64,000 nt of DNA from Paulinella micropora. Taxonomy: Eukaryota; Cercozoa; Imbricatea; Euglyphida; Paulinellidae. The DNA is taken from assembly GCA_019918135.1 (NCBI GenBank), contig WBZZ01001109.1, positions 88,501 to 152,500 of the forward strand, read 5' to 3'. Below the pieces are notes generated by a model that did not search any database, was not told the DNA's origin, and saw nothing but the letters and a program-made list of their open reading frames with translations. Position numbers and translations under genes: made by a program. This document shows, in pieces, positions 1 to 10,862 of this stretch. Positions within the stretch are counted from its first letter, which is position 1. The number at the start of each line of letters is the position of its first letter.

Positions 1-1358
1 AAGGCGTCGGCCCCCGGCCCGCGGGCCCGGAGCCTGGCCAGCAGGTGGCCGCAGCCCGACGTGGCCAGGCCCCGCAGGCGGCTTGCGAGGGCCTGCTCCT
101 GGCGCCACAGGTCCTGCGGCACCCAGAGGCCGGGGCGGGGGTGCAGCCACGCGGGCTCCGTGGGCGCCGAGCTACCCTCACGGCGGCGGCGGCGCTTGGG
201 CGGGGGCGGCTCGGCGCCGCTGCGCGGCGCGAGCCGCCCCCGGAGCCCCCCGCGCCGAGCCCCCAGAGGTCACTGAGCACGGGCGCCAGCACGGCCGGCG
301 TGACGTGCGGCTTGAGCGCGTACGCGTGCTCGCCGGCGGGCTCGCACCAGTCCTCGCACCACAGCGAACCGTCCGGCAGTAACAACTGCCGCAGCAGGTC
401 GGAGAAGCCGGGGAAGAGGTGGCGGCCGTGTTCCGAGCGGCGGTCGAGGTTCGGCAACAGCTCGCCCACCAGCGCCTGGGCAGAGGGTGGGCAGGCCGTG
501 AGTTGGAAGCACGAGCTCTTGCGCACGGCGAGGGTCAGGCGCAGCCAGTAGTGGACGAGCACGAGGCGCCGGCCCGCGGGCCCGAGCCCCGCCGCCAGGC
601 GGGCCCGGAGCAGCCGGCCCAGGCGCTGGAAGTGGGCCGGGGTCAGCGCCGGGCCGTCCAGTGCGCCCGGCAGCAGCAGGTCCCCGTCGAAGAAGTAGCG
701 CGGGTCCGTGCCCCCCGGCGGCGAGTCCAGCCACGCCGCGAGCCAGCGGCGCCTGGCCCGCCGCCGGCTGTGCCACAGCCGCTCGGCGCGGGGCCCGAAT
801 AAGAACAGGAAGGGGGCCCAGCGGCCGTCCTCCAACAGAAAGCGCAGCGCCCACCAGCCCGGCCAGGCGGCCAGCGCCCGCGCGAGCGCCGGCGCCGCCT
901 TGGGCGCGGAGGCGGCGTGGCCCAGGCGGCGCAGCGCGCGTGTTCGCTTGCGGGGGGTGCGCGGCACGACGGAGGGCGGCAGCTTCTGCCACAGCTTGGC
1001 CTCGTCAACCAGGGGCAGCACCTCGCCCCGGTCGTAATCGTACAGCCAGACGCCAGCGGAGCGCCCCCGGACAAAGCCAGCGGGGTGCAGCGAAAAGCTC
1101 ACCAGGCCCTGGTGCACGGGGTCTGCCACGTCGCTGAGCCAGGCCCGCTGGTCTTGGCCGGGCCCGGTCAGCGACAGCACGACTCGCCCCTCCGCTGCCC
1201 GGCGGCCCCGCCGCGGCACCAGCCAGAGCAGGCGGCCGGGGGCGGGCTGGCGCGGGGCCGGGACCCACCACGACACACCCGCTTCCGCTTCCGCCGGGGC
1301 GCCGGGCGGGGCCGGGCGGGGGAGGCTGGCTCTCGGCCGCTGCCGGCGGCCGGGACAT
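1..1358 (-). pseudogene. Unrecognised GC-rich gene, 3' end outside window
   Basis: A long minus-strand frame is open from about 1,285 to about 250 without stops and has protein-like composition, with motifs such as WLYDYDRGEVLPLVDEAKLW and LPDGSLWCEDWCEPAGEH. A plausible start is the ATG at 1,358 followed by a Pro/Ala-rich leader; a frame change near 1,275 is needed to enter the long frame and another near 250 to enter a Lys/Arg patch (PPPKRRRR) and the edge of the window. I do not recognise the family. No signal peptide or membrane segment is visible. The two frame changes lie in GC homopolymers, so sequencing error is as likely as true decay. Its 5' end faces the MYND gene, so the two are divergently transcribed. 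Confidence 0.5.
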
Positions 1359-1819
1359 GTCTGATTGTCTCTTCGTCGCGGCCGGCCGGGGGGGGGCCCC
1401 CCCCCCCCCCACGGCACACGCGCTCTGGCGGGGGGCCCGCTGGCGGGGGGGCCGGGGCGGGGGCCCGTTGGCCCGCTGGCGGTGGCCCGCTGGCGCGGGG
1501 AGGACGGCCTGCCCCCGCAGGGCCCCGCAGGCACCGCGGCCCGCCCGGTACGGAGCGGCGGGCCAGCGGCGCGCGGCTCTCCCCCCCCCGGCCGGCCACG
1601 GCGCGCAGCACCCTCTCCCCTCCGGGGGGGGGAGAGAAAGCGCCGGGCCTCCCCACGGGGCGCGGCGCCCCTCTCCCCCTCCGTTGGGCTGGCTGGGTCA
1701 CGCGGAGCCCTCGCCCCCCCCGCCCCTCTCGGGCAAACGCATGCTAATGAGGCTGAAGGCCGGAACCGGGCCCCGGGGGGCCCGGCCGTGGCTGTGAGCT
1801 GTGGCGGTGGGCCTGGCAA

Positions 1820-2536
1820 GTGCTCCTGGGCGGCCCTGACCTCGAACGGGGCGGGCCGGCTCTGTCGTACACGGTGCAACTCCGCCTGCCTACGCGGGAG
1901 CGGTACCTGCCGTGCGCGGCGTCAGGCTGCGGGCGTCCGGCGCGTTTCGCCTGCGCGCGCTGCCTGCTGCAGGCTTACTGCAGCGAGGCACATTTTCTCC
2001 GGTGCGCGGCCAACCACCAGAAGGCGGGTTGCCAGCCCCGGGCGCTGGCCCTGCAAGGAGCAGAGTGTGTCGGCCAGCACGAGGGCTGCGCTGCGGCCAC
2101 CGCCGCTTGGGTGCAGCTGCGCTGTGGCTACCCGCGCTGTCAGCGCGCGGCGCCCCGTGCGCTGTACGAGTGCGGCTCGTGCGGTTGCCAGCTGTACTGT
2201 GGTTACTTGCACCAGGCCCTGCACTGGCACGAGCACCGCCGGCGGTGCTGGGCCCTCCTCACCGGCGCCTGCCCGGGCCACGAGCGCTGGCCTGAGGCGC
2301 CGGCCTCCCTCTGCTCGGAGCACGACACGCTGTCGTCGCCGGCTCTAGCGCCGCCGGCTCCAGCGCCCCCGGCCCCCTACACGCGCCAGCTGTCCCTGCC
2401 TTCTCTCCGGCGCCCGGTCACCAGGGGAGTGTCGGCGCCGCTGACGACGAGCGCCGGACCCAGCGGCTGGCCTCCGCCAACCTCGGGCTCGGACCTACGC
2501 CCGCCCGGGGAAGGGACAGGGACCAGCGCCCTCTGA
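1820..2536 (+). CDS. Double MYND-type zinc-finger protein
   Basis: Two Cys/His clusters fit the MYND zinc finger. The first, at about residues 33-72, has CARCLLQAYCSEAHF and a late H-x3-C. The second, at about residues 100-140, has CGSCGCQLYCGYLHQ followed by HWHEHRRRC, including the His-Trp typical of MYND. A Pro/Ala/Ser-rich tail follows and looks disordered. MYND domains are known to bind proline-rich partners in regulatory complexes; that role here is inference. No ATG is seen just upstream in frame (the listed start is a GTG), so the true 5' end is uncertain and could lie in an upstream exon or behind a frame error. The stop (TGA) lies 30 bases before foldback-like element FB1. Confidence 0.65.
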   Translation: MLLGGPDLERGGPALSYTVQLRLPTRERYLPCAASGCGRPARFACARCLLQAYCSEAHFLRCAANHQKAGCQPRALALQGAECVGQHEGCAAATAAWVQLRCGYPRCQRAAPRALYECGSCGCQLYCGYLHQALHWHEHRRRCWALLTGACPGHERWPEAPASLCSEHDTLSSPALAPPAPAPPAPYTRQLSLPSLRRPVTRGVSAPLTTSAGPSGWPPPTSGSDLRPPGEGTGTSAL

Positions 2537-2577
2537 CCTCCTGCCGGCCGGTCGGGCGGCAGGACCAGGCACTCTCT

Positions 2578-2835
2578 GCCGGTCGGGTGGCAGGAAAGGC
2601 CTGGCTTGGCCGGCCGGGTGGCACGAGTGGTCAGACTTTTCCTGTCCGGTGGCACGAGTGGCCTGGCTTGGCCGGCCGGGTGGCACGAGTGGTCAGACTT
2701 TTGCTGTCCGGTGGCACGAGTAGCCAGTCTTTTCCTGTCTGGTGGCACGAATGGCCAGACTTTTCCTGCCAGGTGGCACGAGTGGCCAGACTTTTCCTGC
2801 CAGGTGGCACGAGTGGCCAGACTTTTCAGGTCGGG
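2578..2835. repeat. 31-bp minisatellite, left arm of FB1
   Basis: About eight contiguous units of the form GGTGGCACGAGTGGCCAGAC plus eleven bases, with point variation. Units abut without unique spacers, so this is not a CRISPR array. Confidence 0.85.
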
Positions 2836-3621
2836 TAGATATACTCGTTTGGCCGGATATGGGCGCTGCCTTTTTGTCCCCCCTCTCCCTTCTCCCTTCT
2901 CCCCTCTCCCCTCTCCCTTCTCCCCTCTCCCTCCCCGCGCCCGAACATTGTGCAGCCCCCCCCCAGGCTTTCGTCCAGTATGGCGGTCGGGTGGGGGGTG
3001 CCACCGGCTGCTTCTTTGTCACCGCCGTAAAACCAGGCAAACTTTGTACGAAATGAAAATAATGCCCTAAGTGCCCTCAGAACGAGAATCGCACTTGTGG
3101 TTCGAGGCCGCCCGGGGGTGCCACCCGCAACGGATATTCCCGAATATATACGGCTACTACCGGAACGGCCGGCCCTTTTTCCTATTACCAAAAAAACCAC
3201 CGCTTTTTACGGAAAAAATAAAGAAAAGATGGAATTATTTCTCTTTTTCCATTTCGATAGGTAGGATATGTCCGGATGCCAATCCGTACCGGCGTGTGTA
3301 AGCCCGTTGCCATCAAGGGAGACGCGGCCCGGCTCTGGCCCACAAGTGCGATTCTCGCTCTGAGTGCACTTGTGGTAGTACAATTATTTTTCTTCGTATG
3401 TAGAGGAAATTCTCCGGGTTTTGCGGTGGGGACAAAGAAGCAGCTAGTGGCACCCCCCACCCGACCGCCATACTGGACGAAGGCCTGGGGGGGCTGCACA
3501 ATGTTCGGGCGCGGGGAGGGAGAGGGGAGAAGGGAGAGGGGAGAGGGGAGAAGGGAGAAGGGAGAGGGGAGAACAAAAAGGCAGCGCCCATATCCGGCCA
3601 AACGAGTATATCTACCAGACC

Positions 3622-3845
3622 AGGAAAGTCTGGCAACTCGTGCCACCCGGCCGGAAAAGACCGGCCTCTCGTGCCACCCGGCCGGAAAAGCCCGGCCACT
3701 CGTGCCACCCGACCGGGAAAGCTCTGGCCACTCGTGCCACCCGGCCGGAAAAGCCCGGCCACTCGTGCCACCCGGCCGGAAAAGCCCGGCCACTCGTGCC
3801 ACCCGACTGGAAAAGACCGGCCTTGCCTGCCACCCCGACCGGCAG
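3622..3845. repeat. 31-bp minisatellite, right arm of FB1
   Basis: Contiguous units containing CCGGCCACTCGTGCCACCCG are the reverse complement of the left-arm unit family. Confidence 0.85.
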
Positions 3846-4045
3846 AGAGTGCCTGACGCCCACCCGCGCCAGCGGCGCCAGCGGCCCCGTCGCCCCCTGA
3901 CCTTCTTCCTCTGCCGGCCGACCCCGCTAGAGCCTCGTCGTCCGTCTCGTGCCAGAGTAGGTTTTCTTTTACTGACAGCCGCCGCCTGGGCACGCCGCCC
4001 GGGCACGCCAGTGCTAGGCTGGAAAACTCCCTGCCGTCCGACCCA

Positions 4046-5546
4046 CTAATGGCCACACTGCGTAAAATACAAGAGTACGGGCTGGTAAGGCTGCCACTCG
4101 TCGGCCCCGTCGGCCCCGTCGGCCCCATCGGTCCCGTCGGGCTCACCGGCCTCCCCGCCGCCGGCCAGCTCCCTGGCCGCGTGGAACATGGCGACCACAT
4201 ACCGTACGTGCGGGTCCGAGCGCCCCGCCCCGGCCCGTGCCCTGGCTAGCCACTGCAACGTAGCCGGGGGATGGAAGTAGAGCGCGCTGGTCGAGAGGAA
4301 GACGCCGTTGCGTTGTCGCTTGCGGCACTCGGCCCGGAGCTCCGTGCTACTCGGCACGTACGCTAGCAGCACACACAGCTCCTGTCGGCCGTTGTCACAC
4401 GAATACAGCAGCACGTTGTCCCCCCCGCGGGCCGCTCCTCCGCATACTGGACCAGGTGCCCGAGGTTGGTGAGCGCGCGCAGGGTCTGCGCAAAGTCGTA
4501 GTACACATCCCGGCGGGGGTGGAAGAGCACCTCCCCCGCGCGTCGTACCAGAGCCACCAGTTTTGGCTGCAGGACACGACCCGCTGCAGGCTGGTCTGCC
4601 GGCGCATGGCCCAGCGGTTCTGCCCCCCCGTGCCACCGGCGGGCTGGCCCACCAGGGGGTCCAGCGGCGCGAGCCCGTGCTAGGCCCACACCCTAGCCTG
4701 CTCCCGGAGGCCGAAGGTGCCCAGGTTGTTGTACACGCCGCACAGCCGGCACCGGCAGTTGGAGGCCAGGGGTTCCGACACGATGGCCAACAGGCGCCTC
4801 GCCCCCGGCTCTGGCTCCGGTTCTAGTGCTTCGGGCGCCGCCCCGCCCCCTCCCCCGGCCCGCCGCCAGCGCTCGTGGCACCCTAGCGCCTCGCAGAGTG
4901 GTGCCAGGCGGGCTCGCCACGCGGGGCGCCGGCACAGCTCCTCCAGGCGCGCTGCCTCCCAGAGCGTGGCGGGCGTCTGGACCCCGAGGTCTAGCCGGGC
5001 CATGACGCGCACCCCGAGCCGGAGCAGCGCCGCCCTTTCCTCGTCCCGGTCGGCCGCCCAGTACAGCACGAGCCGTCGCTCCGAGAAGCGGTGCGCAATG
5101 GTGCAGCCCCAGCAGTGGCAGCGCCACTGCCGTGGCTCGCACTGGTGCAGCCCCCGCAGGCGGCAGGACCAGCACGCGCAGTCCTCCCGTGTGTCGGCCT
5201 CGCAGACGCCACGCAAACCCACGGTCGCTCCCCACGTCCCGGCCGCGAACACGTACCGGTGCGCCAGCGAGGACAGGAACAGCCGGCAGACCTCCGGGGG
5301 CACGGCGAGGTGGGGCACGCCGACCGAGCAGGGCGGGTCGCACGCGGCCGGGAGGCCGTAGCGGCCGTGGACAGACCCCGGGGCCTGCTGGGCCTGGTGC
5401 AGGCGCGCTCGAGCCACGTCCAGCGCTTGGACCAGCAGGGGGCCGTGGGGGCCGTGGGGATCCAGCAGGCCCCCGGGAGCCTGGTCCGGCGGCGGACCCG
5501 CCAGCGCGTCGTCCGGGGGCGGGGGTGGTGGTGGTAGCGGCTGCAT
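4046..5546 (-). pseudogene. Unrecognised Cys-rich protein, interrupted frame
   Basis: The first 288 codons (5,546-4,680) are open after a Pro-rich start, with a Cys/Trp-rich core around residues 125-150 (CACWSCRLRGLHQCEP, CHCWGC) that could bind zinc, and a later CRCRLCG. After a TAG at 4,680 the same frame continues with protein-like composition (GGQNRWAMRRQTSLQ). Frame changes near 4,530 and 4,430 then reach a segment with FAQTLRALTNLGHLVQYAEE and ELCVLLAYVPSSTELRAECR, ending at 4,046. I read this as one gene of about 500 codons carrying one nonsense codon and two indels. It could instead be two overlapping genes. Family unknown. It lies between FB1 and the kinase, on the same strand as the kinase. 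Confidence 0.5.
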
Positions 5547-5827
5547 CTAGGCTTGTCGGTCGAATTCCGCCGCGGCTAGGTTTTGTAAGCGTGCCGCGCT
5601 GTCTGTCTGGGCGGGGGAGGGGGGGGGCACGCGCTCTGCCTGCTCTCCCCCCCCCCCGCACGCGCACGGACGCGTGTTCTGGACCGGGCGCGCGCCGCGC
5701 CGGCGGCAGCGGCGGGGGGGGGCCGGCGGGACCGGAGCGGCTGCGCTGGTCAGTGACGAATGGTTTTTTATTGTCCACGGAAAAGACCGGCGCCCCCCTC
5801 CTCCCCCCCCTCGTGGCAGCACGGTGG

Positions 5828-7141
5828 TCAGGCCTCGACCGGGCGGTCGGGGGGGCCTTCCGCCGAACGCGCCCGCTTCCTTTCCGGCCCCCGGGCCGGG
5901 CCGCGCTGTGCCGGCACCCGGAACCTGGCCTGCACCAACGGCCCCAAAAACTCGAGGCACATGCGCAGCCAGCCGCCGCAACACCGGCTAGCAATCTCCT
6001 GGATCGCGCCATAGCAATCCAGGCGCTGTTGGTGCAGCAGCTGCAAACAGCGCTTGGCCGCAAACAGAAAAATGTCCACCACGGGGTGCCCCTCCGCCAG
6101 CGCCGCCTCCGGGCTGCCGCCGGTGGTGAGCGGGCGCCAGAAGGCTGCCGTGCGCGGCTCGGGCAGTCCGTTGCTGCGCAGGCAGTTCCGCAGCCACGCG
6201 ACCGTGAGCGGCCGGCCCAAGGTCGCGTGGCCCGGTGCCCCCGCGCGTTGTAGGTGCTTGGCCAGCAAACACAGGTACGCGTCCCAGTCCTCTACTAGGG
6301 CGTCCACCGCGTACAGAGTCCAATAGCGCCAGCCACCGCGGGGCAGGATGGCACACTGCAGCAGGTCCCAGGCCGTGTGGAAACGCGCGGCGGCCCTCGC
6401 GCCCTGCCAGCCCGGCAGGTGCCACAGCGCCAGGGGGGCGTCGCCGCGGCAGGCGCTAAGAAAGTACAAGAGGGCCGCGTCCGACGCCGCCTCGCCCGGG
6501 TCACGGAGGAAATACATGGTCCCCTCATCCAGGTCCGTCAGTGCCAGCCGCTCTGGCCCCCCCTCCTCCCCACCGAGCTTCAGCAGCACGTTGGCAGGCT
6601 TGGCATCAAAGGGGAAACACCCCCCTTTCACGACCACCTGCTTGAGCAACCGGGCGACGGGCTCCACCAAGTCAGTGGCCAGGCGGGGCACCGAGCCGGG
6701 CAGCGGGTACTTGCTGAGGTCCAGGTCGAAGGCCTCCAGGTGCACCAGGACCAGGCAGTGGGTCACGGCGCGCTGCTCGCCGTCCGCGCGCTGGCTCTCG
6801 CGGCAATCACAACCGCGCAGGCCCAGCAGGCGCTCGAGGGCCGCGACCAGGGCCCCCGTCCGCGGCACGCGCCGGCGCAGCCACTTGTGGGCGGTGGGGC
6901 CGTGCAGGACCTGGATCTCATACACGGCCGGCCCCACCCCGAGCCGTTGTAGCCGCGCGTAGCCCGCTTCCTCTTCCCGGGAACAATCCTTCACTAGCTT
7001 CAGGGCGCGCTTCCCCCACTTGAACACCGAGCCGTACGTGCCTTGGCCTAGCAAGCGCAGGTCGGCCAAGAGGTCCAGCGTGGCCTGGGTCCCGACCGGC
7101 CCCGTGTAGGCCACCGGGAGCTTGGGCTGGCCCGACAGCAT
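5828..7141 (-). CDS. Atypical protein kinase
   Basis: The ATG at 7,141 gives about 437 codons ending in TGA. A glycine-rich loop (LGQGTYGSVF, residues 31-40) is followed by the ATP-anchoring lysine in ALKLVK (K48). The catalytic loop is PFDAKPANVLL (about 178-187), keeping Asp, Lys and Asn but replacing the usual HRD with PFD. The metal-binding motif is LTDLDEG (about 201-207), DLD in place of DFG. These residues are compatible with phosphotransfer, but the family is divergent; similar shortened motifs occur in kinases of large DNA viruses and of protists. The C-terminal 200 residues are Leu/Trp/Arg-rich and unassigned; the tail is Arg/Pro-rich. The frame is also open upstream to 7,417, but no support for coding is seen there. 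Confidence 0.7.
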   Translation of the reverse strand: MLSGQPKLPVAYTGPVGTQATLDLLADLRLLGQGTYGSVFKWGKRALKLVKDCSREEEAGYARLQRLGVGPAVYEIQVLHGPTAHKWLRRRVPRTGALVAALERLLGLRGCDCRESQRADGEQRAVTHCLVLVHLEAFDLDLSKYPLPGSVPRLATDLVEPVARLLKQVVVKGGCFPFDAKPANVLLKLGGEEGGPERLALTDLDEGTMYFLRDPGEAASDAALLYFLSACRGDAPLALWHLPGWQGARAAARFHTAWDLLQCAILPRGGWRYWTLYAVDALVEDWDAYLCLLAKHLQRAGAPGHATLGRPLTVAWLRNCLRSNGLPEPRTAAFWRPLTTGGSPEAALAEGHPVVDIFLFAAKRCLQLLHQQRLDCYGAIQEIASRCCGGWLRMCLEFLGPLVQARFRVPAQRGPARGPERKRARSAEGPPDRPVEA

Positions 7142-8235
7142 CCGCAGGTAAAGTGGGACGGCGGGGCACTCGCTTCTGCCGGTGGCACGCGGGCCGCGGT
7201 TCGGCTTTAGGTCCACCCCCCGCGCGACGACGCCTCCTCCACCCGGGGGCGCGTGCGGGGAGGGCACGGGGGAGGGGGGCGCAGTGGGGTGGGAGGGGGG
7301 GGGTGGCACCCCGGGGGGGGCACGGCCGAGGTGCGGAGAGAGGGGGGGTCGCCAGGCGGCGGGCGCTGACCAGGCGGAGGAGGCTCGCCTCCTCCCGCCA
7401 CGCGGGGCTGCTGCCACTAGCCTGCTGGCACCTGCGGGAGACCGTCGCCCCCGCGCCAGTGGCCCGCGCTAGTGCGCAGGCGGGTGTGGGGAGAGAGGGC
7501 CTCCCGCGTGGCAGGACACGGGCGCGCCCGGGGCGGGGGTCGGCCGCGCCCGCGGGTCGGAGCCAACACGGGCAGGTAGAGCGTGCCTGGCTTTCCCTGG
7601 GTGGTTGCCTCCTCTTCCCCCCCCCCTCCCCGCCCACCCGAGAGGAGCCCAAAGGACACCTCTCTTCTTCCCCGGCCCACGACCCAGGTCCGTACCCCGG
7701 GCGCCGCACTAGGAGCTAGTGGACGAAGCAGATGAAACCGAGCAAGCAGGCACGGCCTGCAAGGCCTGCCAACGCGTACTGCTGACAGAGAAGTCCAGGC
7801 CGCGAAGGCTTACGAAGCCGGTGGTGAAAGGAGTGCTGGCCGGGCCTGGCCGAGGCAGTAGCCCCAAGACGTCGATCCGGGGGCGGAGTCCGAACTCGGC
7901 CGCACCCGGTCGTTAGTCGGCGGCGCCTAGAACAAAACAGGGGGGGGCTGCTCCGAAGAGAGGGAAGACAGGGGGCTGCCCTGGCTCTTAGCCTGTACCG
8001 TCAGCCCCACCAAGGTAGTGGCTTTGGGCAAGGAGGCTGGAGCAGGAGTGGGGATGAAAAGGGGGTCGGCGGTGAGGTGGGAGGCTCGCGGACCCGCCAG
8101 GTGGCGGCTGGCCTGCCCCTTTGCTTGTTGGCAAGAGGCTCGTCCTCACACGGCCGCCTGGGAAGCGTGCACCTCTTGAACCGGTTACCAGCGACCCAAG
8201 GCAGGCTTCTGGCAGGTCGAGCAGCACGAACGGCT
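7142..8235. other. GC-rich stretch without an assignable gene
   Basis: Upstream of the kinase. Open frames here are short, often start at GTG, and consist mainly of Pro/Gly/Arg/Ala from GC-rich and G-run sequence. No motif, repeat or RNA gene could be supported. It may hold the kinase promoter and 5' UTR. Confidence 0.4.
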
Positions 8236-9440
8236 GGGCCTGGCCGGCCGGGTGGCACAGCAGGACCAGGTTGGCTGGCCGGGTGGCACAGCAGGACCAG
8301 GTTGGCTGGCCGGGTGGCACAGCAGGACCGGTTGGCTGGCCGGGTGGCACAGCAGGACCGGGTTGGCTGGCCGGTGGCACAGCAGGACCGGTTCTGGCCG
8401 GGTGGCACAGCAGGACCGGTTCTCTGGCCGGGTGGCACAGCAGGACCGGGTTGGCTGGCCCGGTGGCTGTATTCGTCTGGCCGGATACCCCCGCTTCCTT
8501 TTTTTTTCCTCCCTTCTCCCTTCCCCCCTCTCCCCTCTCCCTTCCCTTCTCCCATCTCCCTTCTCCCTCCCCGTTGCCAAACATTGTGCAGCCCCCCACC
8601 CGGTTTCTTGTGCTCGACACGGCTCCGGTGCCACCGGTTGCTTTTTCCTTTACAGGCCGCAAAACCAGGGGAATTTTTCTACCCTACAAGAAAAAAAATC
8701 CGTGGCCCATAAGTCTGCTAGTAGCAGGAATCGCACTTGTGGGTCCAGACTTGCCCTGACCTGACCGGTCGGGGTGCACACCTAGGTACATATTGGCATC
8801 GGAGCACGTCCTGCCTATCGACAACGAATAACTAAATTTATTTTTATTTCTTTTGTCCGTTTATAGCGGTGTTTATTCCTGTCTACTAGGATGGGCCGGC
8901 CGTTCTCGGTGGTGCCGGACTATACCCCTCCGGGGTGGCACTTTAGGGCGGCCTGGACCCACAAGTGCGATTCTCTCCAGCGGGACAGTTCTGGGTCACA
9001 GGATTTAATTTTTTCCGGTAAGTACGAAAATTTGCCTGGTCCTGCGGTGAGGAAAAAAAACCACCGGTGGCACCCCCTACCTGACTCGGGTTGGGTAAAA
9101 AAGCCGGGTGGGGGGGGCTGCACAATGTTTGGCAACGGGGAGGGAGAAGGGAGAAGGGAGAAGGGAAGGGAGAGGGGAGAGGGGGGAAGGGAGAAGGGAG
9201 GAAAAAAGGCAGCGGGTGTATCCGGCCAAACGAACATAGCCACCCGACCGGAAAAGTCAGGCCCCGTATGCCACCTGGTCGGAAAAGTCAGGCCCTGTAT
9301 GCCACCTGGCGGAAAAGTCAGGCCCGTATGCCACCTGGTCGGAAAAGTCAGGCACCGTATGCCACCTGGCAGGAAAAGCCCGGTCTCCGTAGGCCACCTG
9401 GCGGGAAAAGCCAGGCCCCGTATGCCACCCGACCGAAAAG
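8236..9440. mobile_element. FB2: second foldback-like element
   Basis: The plan matches FB1: a left array of about 31-bp units (8,240-8,465, GGCTGGCCGGGTGGCACAGC type), then TATTCGTCTGGCCGGATA, a TCCC/TTCC pyrimidine tract, ACATTGTGCAGCCCCCC, a GGTGCCACCGGTTGCTTTTT block and GAATCGCACTTGTGG (about 8,730). The same blocks appear reverse-complemented between 8,957 and 9,240, followed by an inverted array (9,240-9,440, with GTATGCCACCTGG and GGAAAAGTCAGG). The centre (8,760-8,950) is AT-richer. The outer ends are less sharply defined than in FB1, so the boundaries are approximate. Confidence 0.5.
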
Positions 9441-9787
9441 GGGGGGAGTCCACGCCACTCGAGCCCGGCCGACGGGGTCTTTCCGTGCCACCCGGCCTGC
9501 GAGCTCTCGTCCTGTGGCTCGGCGAACCAGCATCCAGACCCTAGGGGTGGGCGTGCGGTCCCAGTTGGCTAGCCAGCCGAAAAAAGAAGTGTAGCCTCGC
9601 GGGTGGAAGACTGTTGGCTGCTAGCCCACCCCCCTGGGTGGCTCTGGCGCCCGGCGCTAGCTCTCGAGCTATTCTTTTTACTCATGACGACGCAGGGCTT
9701 GTTTGAGCTGAGCCAGCCAGCCAGCCAGCCGTGGAGGCGTGTCTGTCGGCCGGCGCTAGCTACCCGCTCCCCCGGTGCAGCGCCGGC
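9441..9787. other. Intergenic GC-rich stretch
   Basis: Between FB2 and the end of the minus-strand membrane protein gene. It holds a short CCAG/AGCC simple repeat (near 9,710-9,730) and nothing else I can support. Confidence 0.4.
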
Positions 9788-10862
9788 CTAGTCTGGCTGG
9801 CTGGCTAGCCACCAGGCGGCGGCCGCCTGGGCGGCCAGCGCGAGCCACGAGAGCGCCCCGGCCGCGCGTCGGGCCGAGCTGGCCTCCTCGCCACGGGGCG
9901 CGGTCGCGCTCGGGCGGGGCTGGCGGCGGGGCTGGGGCTGGCCGCGGGGCTGGGCGGGGGCACGCAAACCGCCAAAACAGACTGGCGCGCCGGCCCGGCC
10001 GACCAGGCGGCCGCCAGAGTAAGGTCGGAGTACAGGCTCACCCGGGCGTTGTGCAGGAGCAGCAGGACCTCGTCGTCCGCCGCCGACAGGCACAGGTGCC
10101 GGGCCGTGGCCGTGAGTTGTGAAGCGTTGGCGCCCTTGGCGAGCAGGGAGCAGCCCCCCCGCCGCCGCGGCAGTGCCAGACCTCCGCCGTAAACTGTGAG
10201 TCGCCTGGCTCGACGCCGCGCAGCGCGTAGGTCACGTCCTGGCCCAACGGCAGCGGCGCCCGCAGGCCCGCGCGCGCGAGCTCGGGGACCGCCAGGCTGT
10301 AGTTCTGGCCCGGCCGCAGCTGCGGCCAGTCGCTGGGCGCGGACGTGACCCCCGACGGTGAGGCGGGCAGTGAGCGGAGATCCGTGACGGGCGGCAGTGG
10401 CTGACGGCCGCGGCTGGCCAGGGGGGGCACGCTTCGGCTGTGACATAGGGCAGCGTCACGAACGTCGTGATCCGGGCCAGCCCGCTGGCGCCACGGTGGT
10501 GGCCGTGAAGGACACGTTGTACGTCCCCAGCAGGTCGTCAGTCGAGTTACAGTCGTGGCCGAACCACACTCGCCGTGCTGGTCGCGGGTGAGCACTCTGG
10601 TCTGCGTGCGCCAGAGTCCGTCGTTAGCCCAGGCTGCTGGTGTGCATCACTTGCTGCGAACGGACGCTCAGCGAGTCGCCGGTTCGGTAGGTCAGGGAAT
10701 GTAGGTAGAAGGCATAGGGTAGAGTGCACGCACCTGGTAGCAGAGGGTGTCCCCCAGCGTGAGATCTTCCGTGTAGTTCAGGCCCGGCACGACCTCGGGG
10801 CAGCTCGCTGAGCCAAGCCAGCCGAAGCTTACTACGAGCCAGTACGCTACGGAAAGCACCAT
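9788..10862 (-). pseudogene. Signal-peptide type I membrane glycoprotein-like gene, frameshifted
   Basis: The ATG at 10,862 starts a good signal peptide (MVLSVAYWLVVSFGWLGSAS) followed by an ectodomain with N-glycosylation sequons (NYTE, NYSL) and segments such as LRPGQNYSLAVPELARAGLR and LGQDVTYALRGVEPGDSQF. Later segments include LLAKGANASQLTATARHLCL and LLLLHNARVSLYSDLTLAAA. The final frame gives a C-terminal hydrophobic helix (LSWLALAAQAAAAWWLA) ending at 9,788. Several frame changes are needed, around 10,730, 10,600, 10,400, 10,150 and 9,950. No homologous family is recognised. It is transcribed away from the next gene, which is also secreted, so both may share one control region and one function at the cell surface or in a virion envelope. 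Confidence 0.5.

Larger units (their letters stand above)
2566..3855. mobile_element. FB1: foldback-like element with minisatellite arms
   Basis: The perfect 20-mer CAGGCACTCTCTGCCGGTCG starts at 2,566 and its reverse complement ends at 3,855. Inside each end lies a tandem array of about 31-bp units. Then, mirrored on both sides, come a TATACTCGTTTGGCCGGATA-like block, a TCCC-rich pyrimidine tract, ACATTGTGCAGCCCCCC, and GAATCGCACTTGTGG. The centre (about 3,120-3,340) is less GC-rich and unpaired. Long inverted repeats made of tandem subrepeats are the architecture of foldback transposons. No transposase is present and no clear target duplication is visible. It sits between the ends of convergent genes, so a hairpin gene-end role is an alternative. 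Confidence 0.55.

Noticed and set aside
45..551. Plus-strand ORFs in the first 1.7 kb
   Set aside because: They lie antisense to a minus-strand frame with far more protein-like composition and consist of Arg/Ala/Pro/Gly from GC-rich sequence.
7719..7916. Short plus-strand ORF starting MDEADETEQAG
   Set aside because: Starts at GTG, has no motif and no homologue in the window; chance frame in GC-rich DNA cannot be excluded.
2578..9440. Regular 31-bp repeats resembling a CRISPR array
   Set aside because: Units are contiguous with no unique spacers, arrays occur as inverted pairs, and no cas genes are present.
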